Positions 8,416 through 17,359 of a DNA stretch of 64,000 bases are shown here, piece by piece. Each line of letters opens with the position of its first letter. Position 1 is the first letter of the stretch. The translations under genes and the position numbers were made by a program. Source of the DNA: Streptomyces sp. NRRL S-31 (GTDB taxonomy: Bacteria > Actinomycetota > Actinomycetes > Streptomycetales > Streptomycetaceae); assembly GCF_000718775.1 (NCBI RefSeq), contig NZ_JOCB01000032.1, positions 5,001-69,000 on the forward strand, written 5' to 3'. Below the pieces are notes generated by a model that saw nothing but the letters and a program-made list of their open reading frames with translations, ran no database searches and was not told the DNA's origin.

Positions 8416-8846
8416 CTGCCCGTACGACGGGCGTCGGCGCGGCTGGTTCCTCGTTCACCCAAGCACTGTCCGAGACGAGCGGGTACGTAGCCACAGGGCT
8501 TGCGAAACGCTACCCGACCACTCGCCACCCTCGGCGTCACGTGTTCGAACCGGACGGATCACCAGAACGACGCCGCCCTGCGCTGGGACCAGGTCTGCCG
8601 GCTCCTGACGGCGAACGCGAACCCCGTTCGAAGCAGACCGAGCACACGAACGCATGGGGAACGGCCAGCCACATAGCGTTTTCGCAGGCGGAAGCACACA
8701 GCCCCGTGCTCTGGCGCACAAGGCGTCCGCCAGGGGGACGGCCGGCGACTGGTCAGGCCGACCGAGTTCGCCGCCGACGGTGTGGACCATGCCGACCGGA
8801 TCCTCACAGCAGCGGCAACTGGCTTCGGTGGCGAAGAACCCCGTGG
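8416..8846. other. Gap with no supported gene
   Basis: A minus-strand frame at 8455-8904 (149 codons, several Cys) runs through here but overlaps the end of the TetR gene and matches nothing I know. I see no repeats or RNA gene. Treated as non-coding or decayed sequence left of the cluster. Confidence 0.4.
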
Positions 8847-9455
8847 TCAGTGGTGACAGGTTGATGCGTCTTTCAACTGCAAGGCGGTGAGCAGTAGTTT
8901 CCACACTCTATCGGCCGTGGCAGGTGAGCGTCCCGGTGCCCCCCGCTCTGCCGCGAACGACAGCCCATAAGCGACGGTCAGTAACAGGTGGACCACTACG
9001 TCCGGTGGCTGAGCGGCCAAGGGTGAACGGGGGGTGTGCTGTTGCTGGGCATGGCGGGTGGCGGTGGCCATTTCACGGCGGATGCGGTCAAGGAGGTTGG
9101 GCGCCCCGCCGACAGGCATGGTGCAGTCCGCGGCCAGTCTCAACGCCGCCCGGAAGCGGACGTCGTGCTTCATTTGGCGGCTTACGGCCAGTACGAGGGC
9201 GCGCAGGGTAGTTTCGGGCGCGCAGGAGGCGGTGATGGAGCGGCCGATGCTGCTCCATGCCTCTGCCGACTGGCTCACCAGCGCGTCGGCGAGCGCCTTT
9301 TTGGAAGGGAAGTGCCCGTACAGAGCACCCTTCGTCATGCCTGTGCGAACGGCGACCGTCGCCAGATTGGTACCTGCATAGCCGTGCAGGGCGAACTCTT
9401 CGGCCGCCGCGTCCAGCACCTGGTCCCGGGTGCGCATCGCCCTTGCCTGCTTCAC
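8847..9455 (-). CDS. mmyR: TetR-family gamma-butyrolactone/furan-type receptor (MmyR-like)
   Basis: A repressor of about 202 residues of the ArpA/ScbR/MmfR branch of TetR regulators. The N-terminal helix-turn-helix reads GYAGTNLATVAVRTGMTKGALYGHFPSK, with the GALYxHFPSK ending typical of butyrolactone receptors. The C-terminal half is the ligand-binding domain. GTG 9455 is preferred because it aligns with the usual family N-terminus; the ATG at 9503 lies inside the operator at 9499-9522, and ATG 9437 is another option. Position next to the mmfP-like gene and the operator in front of it match mmyR of the methylenomycin cluster. It is likely autoregulated. Confidence 0.78.
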   Translation of the reverse strand: MKQARAMRTRDQVLDAAAEEFALHGYAGTNLATVAVRTGMTKGALYGHFPSKKALADALVSQSAEAWSSIGRSITASCAPETTLRALVLAVSRQMKHDVRFRAALRLAADCTMPVGGAPNLLDRIRREMATATRHAQQQHTPRSPLAAQPPDVVVHLLLTVAYGLSFAAERGAPGRSPATADRVWKLLLTALQLKDASTCHH

Positions 9456-9498
9456 CAACGCCTGAGTCCTCTCAAGGCCGTGAGCTAACGTTCCATAA

Positions 9499-9522
9499 AA
9501 CATACCATTAGGAAGGTATGTT
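9499..9522. promoter_or_regulatory. Autoregulatory operator (MARE-like) before the mmyR-like gene
   Basis: AACATACC and GGTATGTT form a perfect 8-bp inverted repeat with an 8-base centre; the 18-bp core (9502-9519) is ATACCATTAGGAAGGTAT. The same design occurs at 12995-13012 and 27268-27285. It lies 44 bases before the chosen start of the receptor gene, a typical place for self-repression by a butyrolactone/furan receptor. Confidence 0.75.
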
Positions 9523-9796
9523 AGTTGGGGGGGGGCAGTCGGCGCGTGGGGGCAATGTTCCGGGTCATGGCAGGAAAAGTGGGCGCGCGGTGTCTGCTGC
9601 GCGGCGGGGTTTCGCTGTTACGCCGCAGGCGCCGAGCTCCCGCTGATATGGGGAATCGACGGAGAGCCAGGGCGCGGCCGCGACGGTGGGCGAACAGCTT
9701 CGTGCTCTTCCAATGCGGCGGTCCGGACCGGCTCCGCTTTCCCCGGTCATCGCCCTGCCAGGGCCGGGCTAGAGCCGACGTGACGGCATCATGGCG

Positions 9797-10636
9797 TCAC
9801 CAACGCTCCTGCCGCCGAGGGGCGGCACCTCGGCCGGAAGCGAGCGCGATGACCTGCGGGCCGTATTGAGCGGATGTGTCGTGGTGCTGTGCGCGTGCGA
9901 TGCGGGGCCCTGCGTCGGCGGGTAGCATCGGCCAGTTCGACGCCTGAGCGTGGCGTGCCAGCACTGGATCCGTGCCGACCACGACCGGGCTTCCCACGGC
10001 TTGCAGCATGTCGAGGTCGCTTCCGTGATCTCCGTAGGCAAAGCAGTCTGTGGTCGGCACCCTCAGCTGAGCCATCACTTCGGTCACGGCCTCGGCCTTG
10101 GCTTCCCCGACCATCGGGTGAGCCACCTCGCCGGTCAGAACGCCCTGAGCGTCATCGAGTTGTTCGGTACACAGGATCCGGTCCGCACCGAGATCCTCCG
10201 ACAGGGGCGTGAGCAGCGGTCGGGCCGAGCCCGAAATGAGGACGATCATGTGACCGGCCCGGCGGTGCCGGGCGAGTGCCGCCAAGCCGGCGGTGATGTA
10301 GCCGTCCGGCCGCATGCGGTAGGCGTGGTACCAGTCGCGGCCGGCCTTCTGAAGCCGCTCCAGAGGAACGCCGGCGTAGCGCCGGTAGTACGCGCGGTTC
10401 ATTTCGGCTCGGCTCGCCCCGCTGCGCTGCAGCGCCGCCAGGTCGATCTCGCCGCTGCGCAGTCGCTCGATCGGCTGCCCGGTCTCGTCCTCCCACAGAC
10501 CGTGTGGCACCCGCTGTGCGAAGTCGAGCAGGCTCTTCGCGGTGATCAGCGTCTCGTCGACGTCGAAGAAAGCGATGTGTCGTATGACGACCGGTCGGCT
10601 CACGGCTGCGCGGCGTTCGTGCCGGAGTGCGGACAT
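9797..10636 (-). CDS. mmfP: HAD-IB phosphatase, MmfP-like (signal biosynthesis)
   Basis: A haloacid-dehalogenase-type phosphatase of 279 residues. Motif I is FFDVDETLIT (near residue 30), motif II the Ser in VLISGSA, motif III a Lys in GEAKAEAV, and motif IV YGDHGSDLDML. In the methylenomycin system MmfP is the phosphatase thought to remove the phosphate from the furan precursor made by MmfL/MmfH. The ATG at 10636 shares its A with the TGA of the upstream acyl-CoA-dehydrogenase-like gene (TGATG), so translation is coupled and this is the last gene of an mmfL-mmfH-mmfP-type operon. The last 40 residues are low-complexity and may be lineage-specific. It is distantly related to the second HAD gene at 19481-20167. 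Confidence 0.8.
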   Translation of the reverse strand: MSALRHERRAAVSRPVVIRHIAFFDVDETLITAKSLLDFAQRVPHGLWEDETGQPIERLRSGEIDLAALQRSGASRAEMNRAYYRRYAGVPLERLQKAGRDWYHAYRMRPDGYITAGLAALARHRRAGHMIVLISGSARPLLTPLSEDLGADRILCTEQLDDAQGVLTGEVAHPMVGEAKAEAVTEVMAQLRVPTTDCFAYGDHGSDLDMLQAVGSPVVVGTDPVLARHAQASNWPMLPADAGPRIARAQHHDTSAQYGPQVIALASGRGAAPRRQERW

Positions 10637-11849
10637 CAAACCGTATGCCCTTCCGCGTGTGGTGCGGTCATGGCTGGTCTGCCTGGTGAGCCGGCCCGCC
10701 CGCGTGACGCCGCGGCCGAACCGGCGTCGGTCGACGGGTCCGCACTGGCGAAGAGCGCGGGCGTGTACGCGTTGGCCGCTGCGTCGACGCTCAGCGCCGC
10801 GTGCGCGACAGCCGTGGTGATGTCCCGCCAGTGGCGCTGCACCGGGTCGCCCTCTGCCCGGCCGCGCGTTCCGGAAGCGCGCAGTAGCTGGTCGACGGCT
10901 TCGGAGCACAGCTCCACGGCCACAGCGGCGTCCCGCTGTCCCTCGGCGACGAGGAGGGGGGTCACTGGTGCGTGGTCGGCCCGGTCTGCCACTTCCCCCA
11001 GGAGCAGGCCTGCGGCACGTATGCGTGCTGATGCTCTGGTCAGGGTGAGGGCGTGGGAGGCCGAGGGTGGGGTGGTGCGCTGTTGGCTTGTGGCGGCGCG
11101 GGTCCAGGCGTCGAGGGCTCCGTGGGCCGCTCCCAGGACCGGAAGGGCGAACATCAGCGCGGCCACCATGGGGTAAGGCACTGTGTGACAGCGGGCCGAA
11201 CCGGGCCGGGGGCGCAGCAGGTCGGCCAGTGTGCAGGTGCGGTGGCGGGGGACCAGCACTCCGTGCGCCTCGACGGTGTTGCTGCCTGTTCCGCGCATGC
11301 CGAGGGTGTGCCAGGTGTCGGTGACTGTCACTTCGTGCCTTGGGACGGCGAACAGGCGATGCCGCTCGAGATCGTTCCGGCCTGGCGTCCGGCTCGCCAG
11401 AAGCACCCAGTCGGCGTGATCGACGCCGCTGGCGAACCCCCAGTGACCGGCCAGTCGCCAGCCGTCCGACTCTGCGTTCGCCTCACCCGAGGGGGGCATG
11501 ATAGCCGCGGCGATACGGGCATCGGGCGAGGAATGCCACAGATCGCACTGTCCTTGTTCGGGGATATACGATGCCAGTCGTCCGTGGGCTGCGTACAGCG
11601 TGGCGCACCAGGCGGTGGCGGCGCAGGTTGGGCGAGCATGGTCGCCGCAGTGAGCAGTTCGCCGAATGGCCCGGCGCGGCCGCCGAAGCGCCGGGGGACG
11701 AAGTGACGCGGGAATCCTGCGTCGGTGACCGCCTGTGCGACGTCGACCGTGAGCTGCCGCTGCGTCTCATGGAGTTGACGGTCCCGGTCCGCGAGGGCCG
11801 CGGCGCGTGCCACTGCATCCCGGGAGAATGCTTCGGAAGACGCGGTCAT
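10636..11849 (-). pseudogene. mmfH: Acyl-CoA-dehydrogenase-like flavoenzyme, MmfH-like, one frameshift
   Basis: Two minus-strand frames together give one protein of about 404 residues of the acyl-CoA dehydrogenase / FMN-dependent hydroxylase fold. The N-terminal part starts at ATG 11849 (MTASSEAFSRDAVARAAALA) and runs to MLAQ; the rest is in another frame from CAATAWCATLYAAHG onward, through ANAESDGWRLAGHWGFASGV and a helical C-terminal domain. The break is at 11626-11628 and one missing base restores the frame. Its ATG overlaps the stop of the AfsA-like gene (ATGA) and its stop overlaps the HAD start. In the MMF pathway the equivalent position is MmfH, an oxidoreductase. Either a recent mutation or a sequencing error. 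Confidence 0.75.
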
Positions 11850-12900
11850 GAGGTCACCCTTGCCCGGTCGCCGCGGTGTGGGACTGTGCACTCGGGCTTG
11901 TTCGTCCCGGCTGTCGCCGTGGTGACGGTGGCGGTGATCAGCGTTCGGCCGCCTTGCCGGGCGGTGAGTTGCAGCATGCGCATGTCGGATGCTGAGGAAT
12001 GTCCGCAGGAGGCGGGGAGGGCAGTGAGGGTGACAGGGGAGTTGAGTTCGCCGAATGTCTGGTAGGAAGCTGTAGCGGCTGTGAGGATGCACTGCCGTGG
12101 GGCGGAGGATCCGGGCGCGGGTAGGGCGAGGGCCGTGGCGGCCTGACGGCAGGCTTCCAGCAGCGCCATGCCGGATATGTGGTCCGATTCATGGTCGAAG
12201 AGCACCGGATGGTCCCGTCGTAACCGTAGCTGCCAGGTGTTGTCAGGAAAGCCGGGGGCGGTGGCGAGCAGGACGTGCAGGTCGTCGTGGAAGCCGACGG
12301 CCTCGGGAGGCAGGGCGGTCGTTGCGCTGGCGGGGACCTGAGGCGCAGAACGTTCCGCCCGCCTGTTGCGGTCGCGGATCAGCGCGTACCGCCGGGGGGT
12401 AAGACCTCGAAGTGAATGCTGCAGAGGCCGCGTTGCACTCCGGCCACGTGCACGTCGGTGCTCAAAGCCATGGCCAGCCGGCGCGGGTTCGTGCTGGTCC
12501 TCGTGCTCGTGATGTCCAGGACGACAGGCAGCGGACCGGGGCCCCAGGCCGGGAGGTCGAGCTCGAAGTTGAGGTTCGACAGTACGAAATGGTGGCCCTT
12601 GGGCACGTCGTAGAAGGTGTGAGAGAGGTGAATCGCTGACTGCCGTACGGTCTCCGCGACGAGAAGAGGGTCGCAGGGGCTCGATGTCGCGCGGTGGGTG
12701 AGGAAGGCGTCCCGGGGCCAGAGGGCGGCGACAGCGAACCGGTTCTGCCCCAGTGGCCGTGCGTCGGTGAGCAGTACTTCTGCCGCGGCGGCCTTGTGCA
12801 CCGCGGCCGGCGGCAGGCAATGGGCGAAGGAGAGCGGGCAACAGCCGCCGGGTAAAGGGGTGGGGGGAGTGGACGGTGAGGGGCGGTCGGTGTGGTTCAT
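11846..12900 (-). pseudogene. mmfL: AfsA/MmfL-type signal synthase, one frameshift in a homopolymer
   Basis: AfsA-type enzymes join a beta-ketoacyl chain to dihydroxyacetone phosphate as the first step of butyrolactone or furan signal synthesis. The first AfsA repeat is at 12900-12400 (KAAAAEVLLTDARPLGQNRF, DPLLVAETVRQSAIHLSH, FYDVPKGHHFVLSNLNF). The second is in another frame (RRYALIRDRN, HPVLFDHESDHISGMALLEA, CRQAATALA). The frame breaks in a run of six G (12394-12399); seven would restore it. A rare TTA codon (12402-12400) lies immediately before the break. Total about 350 residues, near the usual 300. First gene of the mmfLHP-type operon, reading away from the operator at 12995-13012. Confidence 0.8.
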
Positions 12901-12994
12901 GGGGCGCTACATCTCCCGGTGTGTCCTCATGCGGGACCACCGGCTGGCTTGCCGCGCTGCAAGGCAGCCGGGATCGATGATCACCACAAGAAAT

Positions 12995-13012
12995 ATACCT
13001 GCGAGAAGGTAT
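12995..13012. promoter_or_regulatory. MARE-like operator between mmfL- and mmfR-like genes
   Basis: ATACCTGCGAGAAGGTAT is an 18-bp imperfect palindrome with the same outer bases and GAAGGTAT-type right half as the site at 9502-9519. It lies 94 bases before the AfsA-like start and 78 bases before the receptor start, so one site can control both divergent genes. The same arrangement is known for mmfL/mmfR in the methylenomycin cluster. Confidence 0.78.
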
Positions 13013-13090
13013 CCTGCAACGGGTTTCGTGCCGGCTCCAGCCAAAGCAGCTTGGCACCCGCAGTGTGAGCACACATGGAGGAAGGCAGCC

Positions 13091-13735
13091 ATGACGAGCG
13101 TCCAACCGCCCACGGCTTTCGCGGCCCGGCGCAACGTGCCCCGCGGACCTCACCCGCAGCAGGAGCGGTCGATCAGGACCCGGGCCCAGATCCTGGGGGC
13201 GGCGTCGGAGATCTTCGCGGCGCGCGGCTACCGGGGAGCCTCCGTCAAGGACGTCGCCGAGCGTGTCGGCATGACCAAGGGAGCGGTGTACTTCCACTTC
13301 CCCAGCAAGGAGTCACTGGCCATCGCCGTGGTGGAGGAGCACTACGCGCGCTGGCCCGCGACTATGGAAGAGATCCGCGCCCAGGGCTTCACACCGCTGG
13401 AGACGGTCGAGGAGATGCTCCATCGCGCGGCGCAGGGCTTCCGTGACGACCCTGTGATGCAGGCCGGCGCCCGGCTCCAGAGTGAGCGCGCCTTCATCGA
13501 CGCGGAACTGCCGCTGCCCTACGTGGACTGGACCCACCTGCTGGAAGTCCTACTACAGGATGCCCGAGAGGTCGGCCAGTTGCGGCCGGGCGTCGACCCC
13601 GCGGCAGCGGCCCGCTCGCTGGTGGCCGCCTTCTTCGGCATGCAGCATATCTCCGACAATTTGTACCAGCGCGCGGACATCATGGAACGGTGGCAGGAAC
13701 TGCGGGACCTGATGTTCTTCGCGCTCCGCGCCTGA
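13091..13735 (+). CDS. mmfR: TetR-family furan/butyrolactone receptor (MmfR-like)
   Basis: A repressor of 214 residues in the ArpA/ScbR/MmfR group. After a 25-residue basic leader, the helix-turn-helix reads GASVKDVAERVGMTKGAVYF followed by HFPSKESLA. The ligand domain holds conserved Trp residues (e.g. DWTHLLEVLLQDA). The ATG at 13091 follows GGAGGAAGG at a normal distance; the longer upstream frame overlaps the promoter and was discarded. It is divergent from the mmfL-like gene across a MARE-like operator and heads a plus-strand group with thioesterase and luciferase-type genes, as mmfR-mmyT-mmyO in methylenomycin. Probably binds the three operators in this window and is released by an alkyl-hydroxymethyl-furan carboxylic acid. 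Confidence 0.83.
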   Translation: MTSVQPPTAFAARRNVPRGPHPQQERSIRTRAQILGAASEIFAARGYRGASVKDVAERVGMTKGAVYFHFPSKESLAIAVVEEHYARWPATMEEIRAQGFTPLETVEEMLHRAAQGFRDDPVMQAGARLQSERAFIDAELPLPYVDWTHLLEVLLQDAREVGQLRPGVDPAAAARSLVAAFFGMQHISDNLYQRADIMERWQELRDLMFFALRA

Positions 13736-13821
13736 CGAGCAACATTCGGAAAACTGGTGGTGCCGCTGATAGGAGAATCTCACTCTTCTCCCCGCTCTAC
13801 GGTGCCGATTACGTTCTCTGT

Positions 13822-14685
13822 ATGATTGCGGACACCGCGACAACCAGTGCGCGGGCGGAAGACCCGGTCGCAGCGTTGCGTCTGTTCTGTTTTCATCATG
13901 CAGGCGGCCGGGAAACGGCATTCCTCGGATGGCAGAAGAGACTCGGAGCGCGGGCGGAGGTGATTCCCGTCCGGCTGCCCCGACCCGAGGACGTCTCTCC
14001 GGAGGGACCAGGCGGGAGTGGAATGTCGATGGCCCAGGTAGTGGCGGCCATCGACCACGACATCGGCCCTCTGCTGCGGCGGCCCTTCATCTTCTACGGA
14101 CACAGCATGGGCGCCCTCGTGGCATACCATCTCACCCGCCTGCGTCAGTCCTGCGGCCGGTCCCTGCCGGAGCGGCTACTCGTCGGTGCCTACCCGGCAC
14201 CTCATCTGCCACACCGGCTCGCCGACTGCGCGCACCTGCCGGACGAGGACCTGCTCGCTCTGCTGCCGCCGCAGCCCGCGCTCCACTCCCACCTGCTGCA
14301 CCAGGCGCCCGGCCTGGCGGCAGCGGCTGCGGCACGGTTGCGCCTGCACCTCGGCCTCTGTGACAGCGTCGCACCGGCGGAATCGAACCGTCCGGAGTGC
14401 ACCGGTCACGGCTTCCCGCAGCGGGTAAGTGACCCGCTGCGCTGTCCGGTGGACGTGTTCACCGGGATCAGCGACCCGCTGGTGACCGTCGCCGAGGCCG
14501 CCGCGTGGCGGCACCACACCCGCGCAGGCTGCCGCGTACACCGGCTTCCCGGCGGACATTTCTTCACGCGCGAAACCCCGGAGTCGAAGGCCGCCTTCTT
14601 CAACCGGCTGTGCGCTGTGCTTGCGAAGGCATCGGAATGGGCGGCCGACGGGTTGTGGCCCGCACCTGTCACCGTCGCTTCGTAA
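13822..14685 (+). CDS. mmyT: Type II thioesterase (MmyT-like)
   Basis: An alpha/beta-hydrolase of 287 residues that removes misprimed acyl groups from carrier proteins or releases chains. The start LRLFCFHHAGGRETAFLGW is typical of type II thioesterases; the nucleophile is Ser95 in YGHSMGALVAY, and the catalytic His is His246 in LPGGHFF. It begins 86 bases after the receptor gene and 30 bases before the luciferase-type gene, so the three are probably one transcript. In the methylenomycin cluster mmyT holds this place; its partner would be the ACP at 20288-20536. Confidence 0.85.
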   Translation: MIADTATTSARAEDPVAALRLFCFHHAGGRETAFLGWQKRLGARAEVIPVRLPRPEDVSPEGPGGSGMSMAQVVAAIDHDIGPLLRRPFIFYGHSMGALVAYHLTRLRQSCGRSLPERLLVGAYPAPHLPHRLADCAHLPDEDLLALLPPQPALHSHLLHQAPGLAAAAAARLRLHLGLCDSVAPAESNRPECTGHGFPQRVSDPLRCPVDVFTGISDPLVTVAEAAAWRHHTRAGCRVHRLPGGHFFTRETPESKAAFFNRLCAVLAKASEWAADGLWPAPVTVAS

Positions 14686-14715
14686 AAACGCTTCCCTCAA
14701 CACTGGAGGACGTTC

Positions 14716-15837
14716 ATGTATCCCGAGACGCTCGGATTCGGTGCTTTCCTCTCCCCCATGCATCCGCTGGGCGAGGACCCCACGCTGCAGTTCCAACGCG
14801 ATCTCGAACTGATAGAGCTCCTGGACCGTCTCGATTACCGCGAATTCTGGATCGGTGAGCATCACTCCATGGGCTGGAACACCATCGGCAGCCCTGAGCT
14901 GATGGTCGCGGCGGCCGCCGAGCGGACCCGCCGCATCACCCTGGCCACCGGCGTCATGACGCTGCCCTACCACCACCCGTTCATGGTGGCGAGCCGCGCG
15001 GTACACCTCGACCATCTGACCCGTGGCCGGTTTGTGCTCGGTGTGGGCGCGGGCGGCATCCCCACCGACGCCCGCATGATCGGCCGTGAGATGAGTGAAC
15101 TGCGCGCCATGTTCGGCGAGGCGCTGGAGGCGGTCGTCGCACTGATCAACGGCGAGGAGCGGGTGACGAAGAAGACGTCGTGGTTCACGCTGAAGGATGC
15201 CAAGCTTCAGCTGTCCCCGTACCGCCCGTCGGGGCTGGAGATCGCCGCCGCCAGCGTCGCGTCCGGCAACAGCATGCGGCTGGCCGGACGCTACGGCATC
15301 AGCACCGTCTCGTTCGGCGCGCCGAGGCCGGGCCACCCCCGGCCCGACATGCGGGCCCAGTGGGCGTATGCGGAGGAGGCGGCAGCCGAACACGGCACCA
15401 CGGTGGACCGCAGGAACTGGCGGATCACCCTGCCGGTGTACGTGGCCGAAACGCGCGAGCAAGCCCTCGCCGACGTCCGGGAGGGCTATGACCGCTGGGC
15501 ATACGGATACTGGGGCGACATCCGCGGCCTCGACGTCAGCGTTCCCGGCGTCAAGCGTGCACACGCTCTGGAGGCTGCCGTGGAAGCGGGCAGCGCCATC
15601 GTCGGCTCCATCGACGACGTGGTGGCCGGTATCGAGCGGCTCCGCGAGGAGGTCGGCGGCTTCGGCACCCTGCTCGTCTACGCGCAGGACTGGGCCGACT
15701 GGGAGAAGACCAAGCGGAGTTACGACCTGCTGGCTCGCTACGTCGCCCCGCGCTTCACCGGCTCTACCCGACGGCTGCAGGAATCGGTGCGCTGGTATCA
15801 GGACAACCGCGACCTGTTCCCGCAGCTTATCCCGTGA
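14716..15837 (+). CDS. mmyO: Luciferase-like flavin monooxygenase (MmyO-like)
   Basis: A bacterial-luciferase-type, FMNH2-dependent monooxygenase of 373 residues forming a TIM barrel. Conserved segments are LGFGAFLSPMHP at the N-terminus, YREFWIGEHHS, RITLATGVMTLPYHHP, RGRFVLGVGAGGIPTD and GRYGISTVSFGA. A strong ribosome site (GGAGGACGTTC) precedes ATG 14716. In methylenomycin biosynthesis MmyO is thought to do the late epoxidation with reduced flavin from a separate reductase; the flavin reductase at 27961-28509 is a fitting partner. A hairpin follows the stop, ending the mmfR-mmyT-mmyO-type transcript. Confidence 0.85.
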   Translation: MYPETLGFGAFLSPMHPLGEDPTLQFQRDLELIELLDRLDYREFWIGEHHSMGWNTIGSPELMVAAAAERTRRITLATGVMTLPYHHPFMVASRAVHLDHLTRGRFVLGVGAGGIPTDARMIGREMSELRAMFGEALEAVVALINGEERVTKKTSWFTLKDAKLQLSPYRPSGLEIAAASVASGNSMRLAGRYGISTVSFGAPRPGHPRPDMRAQWAYAEEAAAEHGTTVDRRNWRITLPVYVAETREQALADVREGYDRWAYGYWGDIRGLDVSVPGVKRAHALEAAVEAGSAIVGSIDDVVAGIERLREEVGGFGTLLVYAQDWADWEKTKRSYDLLARYVAPRFTGSTRRLQESVRWYQDNRDLFPQLIP

Positions 15838-15846
15838 ACCGTGCAC

Positions 15847-15885
15847 GCCGTGCCTGCCAACGCCGCGGGTTGCTCCAGGCACGGC
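15847..15885 (+). terminator. Inverted repeat after the luciferase-like gene
   Basis: GCCGTGCCTG and CAGGCACGGC form a perfect 10-bp stem with a 19-base loop, ten bases after the stop codon. It stands where the N-terminal part of the mmyG-like gene would be expected, which supports that gene being a remnant. Confidence 0.5.
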
Positions 15886-15936
15886 ATCCCTGCTCGGAGT
15901 GACAGCGACAGCGCATGACCACCGAATCGATACAAG

Positions 15937-16830
15937 GTGCCGGACCATGCGCGGTTGGTGGGAGCGGCGCTCGCGGCAGGCAAGCACGTCCTGGCCCGGA
16001 CCACTGAGGAGGCTGCCGAGCTCACCGCAGCCGCTCACGCGGCCGGCGTGGTGAACGCCGTCGGGTTGCAGGCGCGGCACGCCCCGGCGGTCGTCCGAGC
16101 CCGGAAACTGATCATGCAGGGGCACGTCGGTGGCTCACCTCCGTCACCGTGTACAGCGCGCGGGGGGTCGCGGCCGGGGCCCGTTTGCCTGCGGCCTTCG
16201 ACCACACCCTCGATTCCACGAACGGCGCCGGGACCCTCGAGGTCGCCGGCGGGCACACGCTCGACACGGTTCAGTACCTGCTCGGCAGGGAGATGACCGG
16301 CGTGTCGGCCGCGCTCCGTCCAGCATCCGTGGATCACTCCTGACGAGGACGCTCGGCACGTGGGGGCGATCAGCCCGGATCATCTCGCGCTACACGCGAC
16401 GCTGGGAGGTGACGCCGTACTGGTCGCCCACATTCACGACGCCAAGAACAGTGGCGGACGCACTCGGATAGGGGAGCTGGCCGTTGTGTCCGCCCGGCCG
16501 GGTAGCGACCGTGGGCTGCAGATCAGCAGAGTGTTTCTGCTCGGAGCGCAGGGGACGGGGTCGGCCCCGCAGGAACTGCCGCTTCCCGGTTCTTGCGGCT
16601 CGGCGGTGCCGGCGACCGGTCTCGATGCCGCCCAGCAGACCATGGCTCTGCGGTACGCGGCTCTGGCCGCAGACATCCATGTGGGCGGCAGTCGTGTGCC
16701 CCGTTTCGCCGACGGGCTCGGGTTGCACCGGCTGCTGGACGCGGTACGGCTGTCCGCCGCAGCGGGCTGCCGGCTGGAGCGCCGCGCGGACGGGCGGTGG
16801 CCGGTCAGGTCTCCCTGGCCGCAGCGTTGA
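15937..16830 (+). pseudogene. mmyG: Gfo/Idh/MocA-type oxidoreductase remnant (MmyG-like)
   Basis: Three successive frames give parts of a Gfo/Idh/MocA-family NAD(P)-dependent dehydrogenase: GAALAAGKHVLARTTEEAAE to LIMQGHVG (frame of 15937), then SVTVYSARGVAAGARLPAAF to TGVSAALR (frame of 16149), then QHPWITPDEDARHVGAISPD to the end (frame of 16360). The N-terminal Rossmann GxGxxG loop is absent. Breaks are near 16130 and 16310. The gene order after the luciferase-like gene fits mmyG. It overlaps the convergent ArsR gene by 26 bases. Not expected to make an active enzyme. Confidence 0.7.
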
Positions 16831-17140
16831 CGATCGCGGTGAGCAGACCGGGGAAGGCCTGCTCGAGGTCGTCGATGCGCAGCGCGTTCATCTTCGAGGT
16901 GCCGACGTAGTACTGCCTGATGATCCCGGCCTGGCGCAGCACCTTGAAGTGGTGGGTGCCGGTTGAGCGGGACACGGTGATGTCGAAGGTGCCGCAGGCG
17001 ATGTCCTCGGGTGCCTGGGCCAGTTGCCGGACGATGCTGCGGCGCACCGGATCGACCAGCGCGTCCAGGACGCCCTGGAGATTGATGGCATCGGCCTCGG
17101 GATGGTCGGTGATGCGTTCTGTGGTGATCCGTGCCGCCAC
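16805..17140 (-). CDS. mmyJ: ArsR-family repressor (MmyJ-like)
   Basis: A small winged-helix repressor of 111 residues. The recognition region reads CGTFDITVSRSTGTHHFKVL followed by RQAGIIRQYYVGTS, and the N-terminal part has DALVDPVRRSIVRQLA, typical of ArsR/SmtB proteins; no metal-binding CxC pair is present, so it probably senses an organic ligand. GTG 17140 is chosen because GAGGAGG precedes it; ATG 17176 lacks such a site. Divergent from the Mmr-like exporter, with a 13-bp palindrome between. In methylenomycin producers the ArsR protein MmyJ represses mmr until the antibiotic appears. Confidence 0.82.
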   Translation of the reverse strand: MAARITTERITDHPEADAINLQGVLDALVDPVRRSIVRQLAQAPEDIACGTFDITVSRSTGTHHFKVLRQAGIIRQYYVGTSKMNALRIDDLEQAFPGLLTAIVNAAARET

Positions 17141-17205
17141 GGTTGTCCGCCTCCTCGTCGAGTGTTGTCCCGCCATGCTACGACAGTCATCATAGGTTGA
17201 TGGAC

Positions 17206-17218
17206 GTCAAATTTTGAC
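17206..17218. promoter_or_regulatory. Palindrome between arsR- and mmr-like genes
   Basis: GTCAAATTTTGAC is a perfect 13-base palindrome, AT-rich against its surroundings, in the divergent promoter region (66 bases before the ArsR start, 142 before the exporter start). Candidate operator of the ArsR-type repressor. Confidence 0.5.
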
Positions 17219-17359
17219 AGCCATCGTCGTATGGGGTTCAGTGGAGAACACGCGGCGTCTTAGGCGCAGTTGGCCGGCACCATCCTTTTGGCCGCCATCT
17301 GCCGACCACTCCTCAGCGGACCGCAGCCCGTTTACCGATCCCCACAGGAGAAGAAGAGC

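Noticed and set aside
8455..8904. 149-codon Cys-containing minus-strand frame
   Set aside because: Overlaps the end of the TetR gene, has no ribosome site or family match; left as gap sequence.
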